This document shows positions 61,452 through 64,000 of a stretch of DNA of 64,000 bases, in pieces. The first letter of the stretch is position 1. Each line of letters opens with the position of its first letter. Origin of the DNA: an uncultured Verrucomicrobiota bacterium. Lineage in GTDB: Bacteria > Verrucomicrobiota > Verrucomicrobiia > Opitutales > Intestinicryptomonadaceae. Under the pieces are notes generated by a model, which saw only the letters and a list, made by a program, of their open reading frames with translations, was not told the origin of the DNA and made no database searches. The stretch is taken from positions 78,306 through 142,305 of the forward strand of contig CASFDK010000037.1 in assembly GCA_949293415.1 (NCBI GenBank), written 5' to 3'. The position numbers and the translations under genes were made by a program.

Positions 61452-61646
61452 ATTGGGCGTTTGAAAAACGCCCAATGCGGAAGAAACGGGAAAGGCGCGG
61501 CTATAGACGCGCCGAGTACACACAGATATAAAAAAATTGGGCGTTTGAAAAACGCCCAATGCGGAAGAACAGGAAAGGCGCGGTTATAGCCGCGCCGCAT
61601 AACCACAGATATAAAAAACGCCGCGAAGTATCACCGATATAAAAAA
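61452..61646 (+). repeat. Tandem two-hairpin palindromic repeats (two and a half copies)
   Basis: Hairpin A ATTGGGCGTTT-GAA-AAACGCCCAAT at 61452-61476 and 61536-61560 (identical). Hairpin B GGCGCGGCTATAGACGCGCC at 61494-61513 and its variant at 61577-61596. Each is followed by a tail ending CACAGATATAAAAAA. A third copy of only the tail (AGTATCACCGATATAAAAAA) lies at 61626-61646. The period is about 84 bases. Confidence 0.8.
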
Positions 61647-61763
61647 CAAAAAAGTTGACGCGGGGGGGCGATTTTGACAAAGTTCCCGTCTTAATTTTGG
61701 AGTCGGCGCGGAAAGCCCGTCGCCGCAAATTCAATCATAAAAATAAATAGAATGTAATATCTT

Positions 61764-62321
61764 ATGGCAAGTCCCACAGACATCAGAAAAGGCAGAGTTA
61801 TAATGTACAACGGCACTCCCCACGCCGTTATGAGCATGCTTCACCGCACACAGGGCAGACAGGCGGGCTTCGTTCAGACTGTCCTGAGAAATCTGGCTAC
61901 AAACGCCTCCACCGCAGTCAAATTCCGCTCCACAGACTCGGTTGAATTCTGCCATACAACGAACAAACAGCTCGAATTTTCCTATGTCGACGGCGACCAA
62001 TACCACTTCATCGATCCCGAAACTTTCGACGACACAGTTCTGATGGAATCGACAATCGGCGAAGACACAAAGTGGCTCACCGAAGGCTCGCTCTATATGA
62101 TTATGTTCGTAGACGGCGAGCCCGTTTCGCTGGAACTGCCCAACAATATCGAAATCGAAGTTGCGGAAGCGGCGGAAGGTCTGCGCGGCGACACTTCGTC
62201 GGCGCCCACAAAGGCGGTCACATTGGCAAACGGCGTTGTTCTGCAAGTGCCCCTCTTCATCAAACAGGGCGACAGAATCAAGGTGCGCACCGAAGACAAC
62301 ACCTATATCAGCAGAGCGTAA
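61764..62321 (+). CDS. efp: Elongation factor P
   Basis: 185 residues with the three beta-barrel domains. It begins ASPTDIRKGRVIMYNGTPHAVMSML and ends with the OB-fold GDRIKVRTEDNTYISRA. At the tip of domain I, where many bacteria have PGKGGAF with a modified Lys, this protein has TQGRQAGF with Arg32. Arg32 is the residue that is rhamnosylated by EarP in Pseudomonas and Shewanella. It relieves ribosome stalling at polyproline. No modification enzyme is nearby. argA follows 13 bases later. Confidence 0.95.
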   Translation: MASPTDIRKGRVIMYNGTPHAVMSMLHRTQGRQAGFVQTVLRNLATNASTAVKFRSTDSVEFCHTTNKQLEFSYVDGDQYHFIDPETFDDTVLMESTIGEDTKWLTEGSLYMIMFVDGEPVSLELPNNIEIEVAEAAEGLRGDTSSAPTKAVTLANGVVLQVPLFIKQGDRIKVRTEDNTYISRA

Positions 62322-62334
62322 GACTCGGCATTTT

Positions 62335-63651
62335 ATGGAAAACTCGGTTCCGCATAGCGACAAGGTGACAATCAAGGCGTCCGATTTGCGCGGCATCTTG
62401 GAATACGTTCCCCTGTATCGCGGTCAGACTTTCGTCATCGCAATCGACGGAAGCGTGGTGGCGTGCGACAACTTCGCAAACGTCATCACCGACATCGCCG
62501 TTTTGCGGAGCTTGGGCATAAACGTTGTCGTCGTACACGGAATAGGGCGGCAACTGAAGGAAGTGGGCGCGGAGCGTTCGGTGGAACTGAGCGACGTCTA
62601 CGGGAACAACCCCGTGGACGACAAAACGCTCTCGCTCGCCCGCGAGGTCTCGGCAACCGTCCTGCAGGCGATTATCGACACCTTCGCCACAAAGAACATC
62701 CGCTGCGTTTCCACAAACGCCGTCCGCGCTACGGAAGTGGGAATCATATCGGGCGTTGACTACCGCAACGCGGGGCGCATCGAGAAAATAGACTTCAAAA
62801 CGCTCGAGAACCTGCTTTCGCTCGGGATGATTCCGGTGCTTGCGCCGATGGCGGTAAACCGCGAGGGGCGCATTTTCAGAATAAATTCCGACCTCTTGGC
62901 GGCGGACGTGGCAACGGGGCTCGGGGCTACAAAACTCATTTTCCTTACGGTGACCCGCGGGCTTTTGGTGGGCGACGAAAAGGCGGTGGCAGTGACGCTC
63001 GGCGACGTGAAATCGCTGATGGAAAGCAGAATCGAGGCTATTGATCCGCGCGTTGTCTCAAAAGTGCAGTGCGCAATCCGCGCGTTGGAATCGACAAAAA
63101 CGCAGCGCGCACACATTCTCGACGGAAGCGAATTCGCCTGCCTGCTCACGGAACTTTTCGAAAAAGTCGGCTGCGGCACGATGATATATTCCGACGAATA
63201 CCAGAAAATCCGCAAAGCCACGCGCGACGACGTTTCGACCATCTACAACCTTTCGAAAAGCTCCACACGCTCGCAGAACTTGGTCTACCGCAGCCGCGAT
63301 GAGATTGAATCGAAAATCGACACCTACTTTGTCTACGAAATGGACGGCAGCATAATTTCGTTCGTGAGCCTGCTCGACATTTCCGAGGGCGCGGCTGAAC
63401 TTGCGAGCCTGCACGTTCAGCCGTTCTATCAGGGGCACGACGTGGGCACGCGAATGGTGGATTTCATTGTGCACGAGGCGAAAAAGCGCGGCTATAAACG
63501 GCTGTTTGCGCTGAGCACAAAGAGCGCGCCGTTCTTTTCCGACGTGTGCAATTTTACGGAAGTGCCGCCGACGGAACTGCCGAAAACGCGACAGGAAAAA
63601 TACGAGAAATCGGGCAGACACTCGAAAGTTTTCGTGATGATGCTTGGATAG
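62335..63651 (+). CDS. argA: Amino-acid N-acetyltransferase (N-acetylglutamate synthase), ArgA type
   Basis: 438 residues from the ATG at 62335. N-terminal amino acid kinase-like domain (FVIAIDGSVVACDNFANVITDIAVLRSLGINVVVVHG), which binds arginine as feedback inhibitor in the family, and C-terminal GNAT domain (IRKATRDDVSTIYNL ... LASLHVQPFYQGHDVGTRMVDFIVHEAKKRG). It makes N-acetylglutamate, the first step of arginine synthesis. It follows efp in the same direction and ends at a terminator. Confidence 0.94.
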   Translation: MENSVPHSDKVTIKASDLRGILEYVPLYRGQTFVIAIDGSVVACDNFANVITDIAVLRSLGINVVVVHGIGRQLKEVGAERSVELSDVYGNNPVDDKTLSLAREVSATVLQAIIDTFATKNIRCVSTNAVRATEVGIISGVDYRNAGRIEKIDFKTLENLLSLGMIPVLAPMAVNREGRIFRINSDLLAADVATGLGATKLIFLTVTRGLLVGDEKAVAVTLGDVKSLMESRIEAIDPRVVSKVQCAIRALESTKTQRAHILDGSEFACLLTELFEKVGCGTMIYSDEYQKIRKATRDDVSTIYNLSKSSTRSQNLVYRSRDEIESKIDTYFVYEMDGSIISFVSLLDISEGAAELASLHVQPFYQGHDVGTRMVDFIVHEAKKRGYKRLFALSTKSAPFFSDVCNFTEVPPTELPKTRQEKYEKSGRHSKVFVMMLG

Positions 63652-63684
63652 CGGGCAGCTTTCCCGCAAAGAAGCAAGGGGGCG

Positions 63685-63708
63685 GGGGAAACCCGATTCC
63701 CCTTTTTT
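63685..63708 (+). terminator. Terminator of efp-argA
   Basis: GGGGAA-ACCCGA-TTCCCC followed by six T. Confidence 0.88.
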
Positions 63709-63760
63709 ATTGGCTTTGCCAATGGCGTTAATTGCTTAAAATAAACCTATCACAAAAAAC

Positions 63761-63797
63761 AAAAAGTCGCCGCGAAACACCGCGACGACTTTTGAGT
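63761..63797 (-). terminator. Terminator of the PEP-CTERM gene
   Basis: Minus strand AAAGTCGTCGCG / CGCGGCGACTTT stem with a GTGTTT loop, followed by a T-run. It lies about 20 bases past the stop. Confidence 0.85.
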
Positions 63798-63813
63798 TCA
63801 GGGAGTTGGAATT

Positions 63814-64000
63814 TTACTTTCTTCTGCGATACGCGGCAAGCGTCAATGCAATCGCCCCGAAAATCATAGCCCATTCGGCTGGTTCTGGGACGTTTACGTT
63901 GATGTTCAATGCACCAGTCGAGGAGTCGAAGTCGAATGTCCACTTGCTTGAATCGTATTCTTCGCCATTGACGTTCAGAACTACATTTTCCTTTTTTAGC
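63814..64000 (-). CDS. PEP-CTERM protein (C-terminal 62 residues)
   Basis: The frame enters from the right edge and stops at 63814. The C-terminus has the full PEP-CTERM sorting signal: VPEP motif, a hydrophobic span (WAMIFGAIALTLAA) and the basic end YRRRK. Such proteins are exported, processed by exosortase and linked to extracellular matrix in Verrucomicrobia and other Gram-negatives. The preceding part (NGEEYDSSKWTFDFDSSTGALNINVN) looks beta-rich. The N-terminal part lies outside the window. Confidence 0.88.
   Translation of the reverse strand, partial: LKKENVVLNVNGEEYDSSKWTFDFDSSTGALNINVNVPEPAEWAMIFGAIALTLAAYRRRK

Noticed and set aside
61344..61734. Several 60-80 codon minus-strand frames with repeated LPHWAFFKRP-like peptides
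   Set aside because: They are translations of the palindromic repeats, with no start signals. The repeated peptide simply mirrors the DNA repeat.

Overview
The window reads as the chromosome of a Gram-negative member of the Verrucomicrobiota, probably an Opitutae/Puniceicoccales-type organism. This is inference from several signs: a PEP-CTERM protein at the right edge, a histone H1-like lysine/alanine protein, a ribosomal silencing factor RsfS that carries a similar lysine-rich tail, the long plant/Chlamydia type of IspG, an outer-membrane Gcw_chp protein, and a coiled-coil protein with an N-terminus (MSKSIMIVICDFLL) of a kind I associate with this phylum. I saw no rRNA, tRNA, CRISPR, prophage or intact insertion sequence. 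Most of the window is ordinary, densely packed core genome.

Layout. 1-2.9 kb (minus): the 5' part of a secreted protein, then an ACP / AMP-ligase / SDR three-gene operon with overlapping start and stop codons. 3.4-6.3 kb: histone-like protein, an unrecognised protein and a membrane-anchored coiled-coil protein. 6.5-9.5 kb: RNase HIII and RNase HII side by side, then carA. 9.5-11.8 kb: two tandem HMGL-like (DRE-TIM) genes preceded by what looks like a complete Phe/Tyr attenuator, with promoter, aromatic-rich leader peptide, antiterminator and terminator. 11.8-20.7 kb: prs, a GYF_2 membrane protein, an EEP phosphatase, riboflavin synthase, two divergent HTH genes around a 20-bp palindrome, hemolysin III, dCMP deaminase, YqgE and mnmE. 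20.7-31.2 kb (plus): a long operon of mostly overlapping genes with an M24 peptidase, a PDZ pseudoprotease, a complete TtpC-type ExbB/ExbB/ExbD/TonB/TPR energy transducer, folP-folB-folK, rsmI and a Ppx/GppA protein. 31.3-46.4 kb: nucleoside hydrolase, gyrB-gyrA, the envelope/isoprenoid cluster uppS-cdsA-dxr-rseP-ispG, and pgk-tpiA. 46.4-52 kb: a palindrome-rich intergenic region, guaB, a Gcw_chp outer-membrane protein, and glnK-amtB. 52-60.9 kb: CPBP protease, Dus, TPR protein, Tat-exported phosphoesterase, BadF-type sugar kinase with an MFS transporter, acetylxylan esterase, nadD-rsfS. 60.9-64 kb: a 770-bp gene-free region full of structure, then efp, argA and the C-terminus of a PEP-CTERM protein.

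How it works together. The glnK-amtB operon has a near-consensus sigma-54 promoter with two tandem inverted repeats centred about 110 and 142 bp upstream, the geometry of NtrC-type enhancer control, although its PII protein lacks the usual Tyr51. The TonB system and folate genes appear co-transcribed. The most striking regulatory element is the attenuator in front of the paired aldolase-like genes, which ties an enzyme pair of unknown substrate to phenylalanine/tyrosine supply. Intergenic regions at 46.6-46.86 and 61.2-61.65 kb share a two-hairpin palindromic repeat family.
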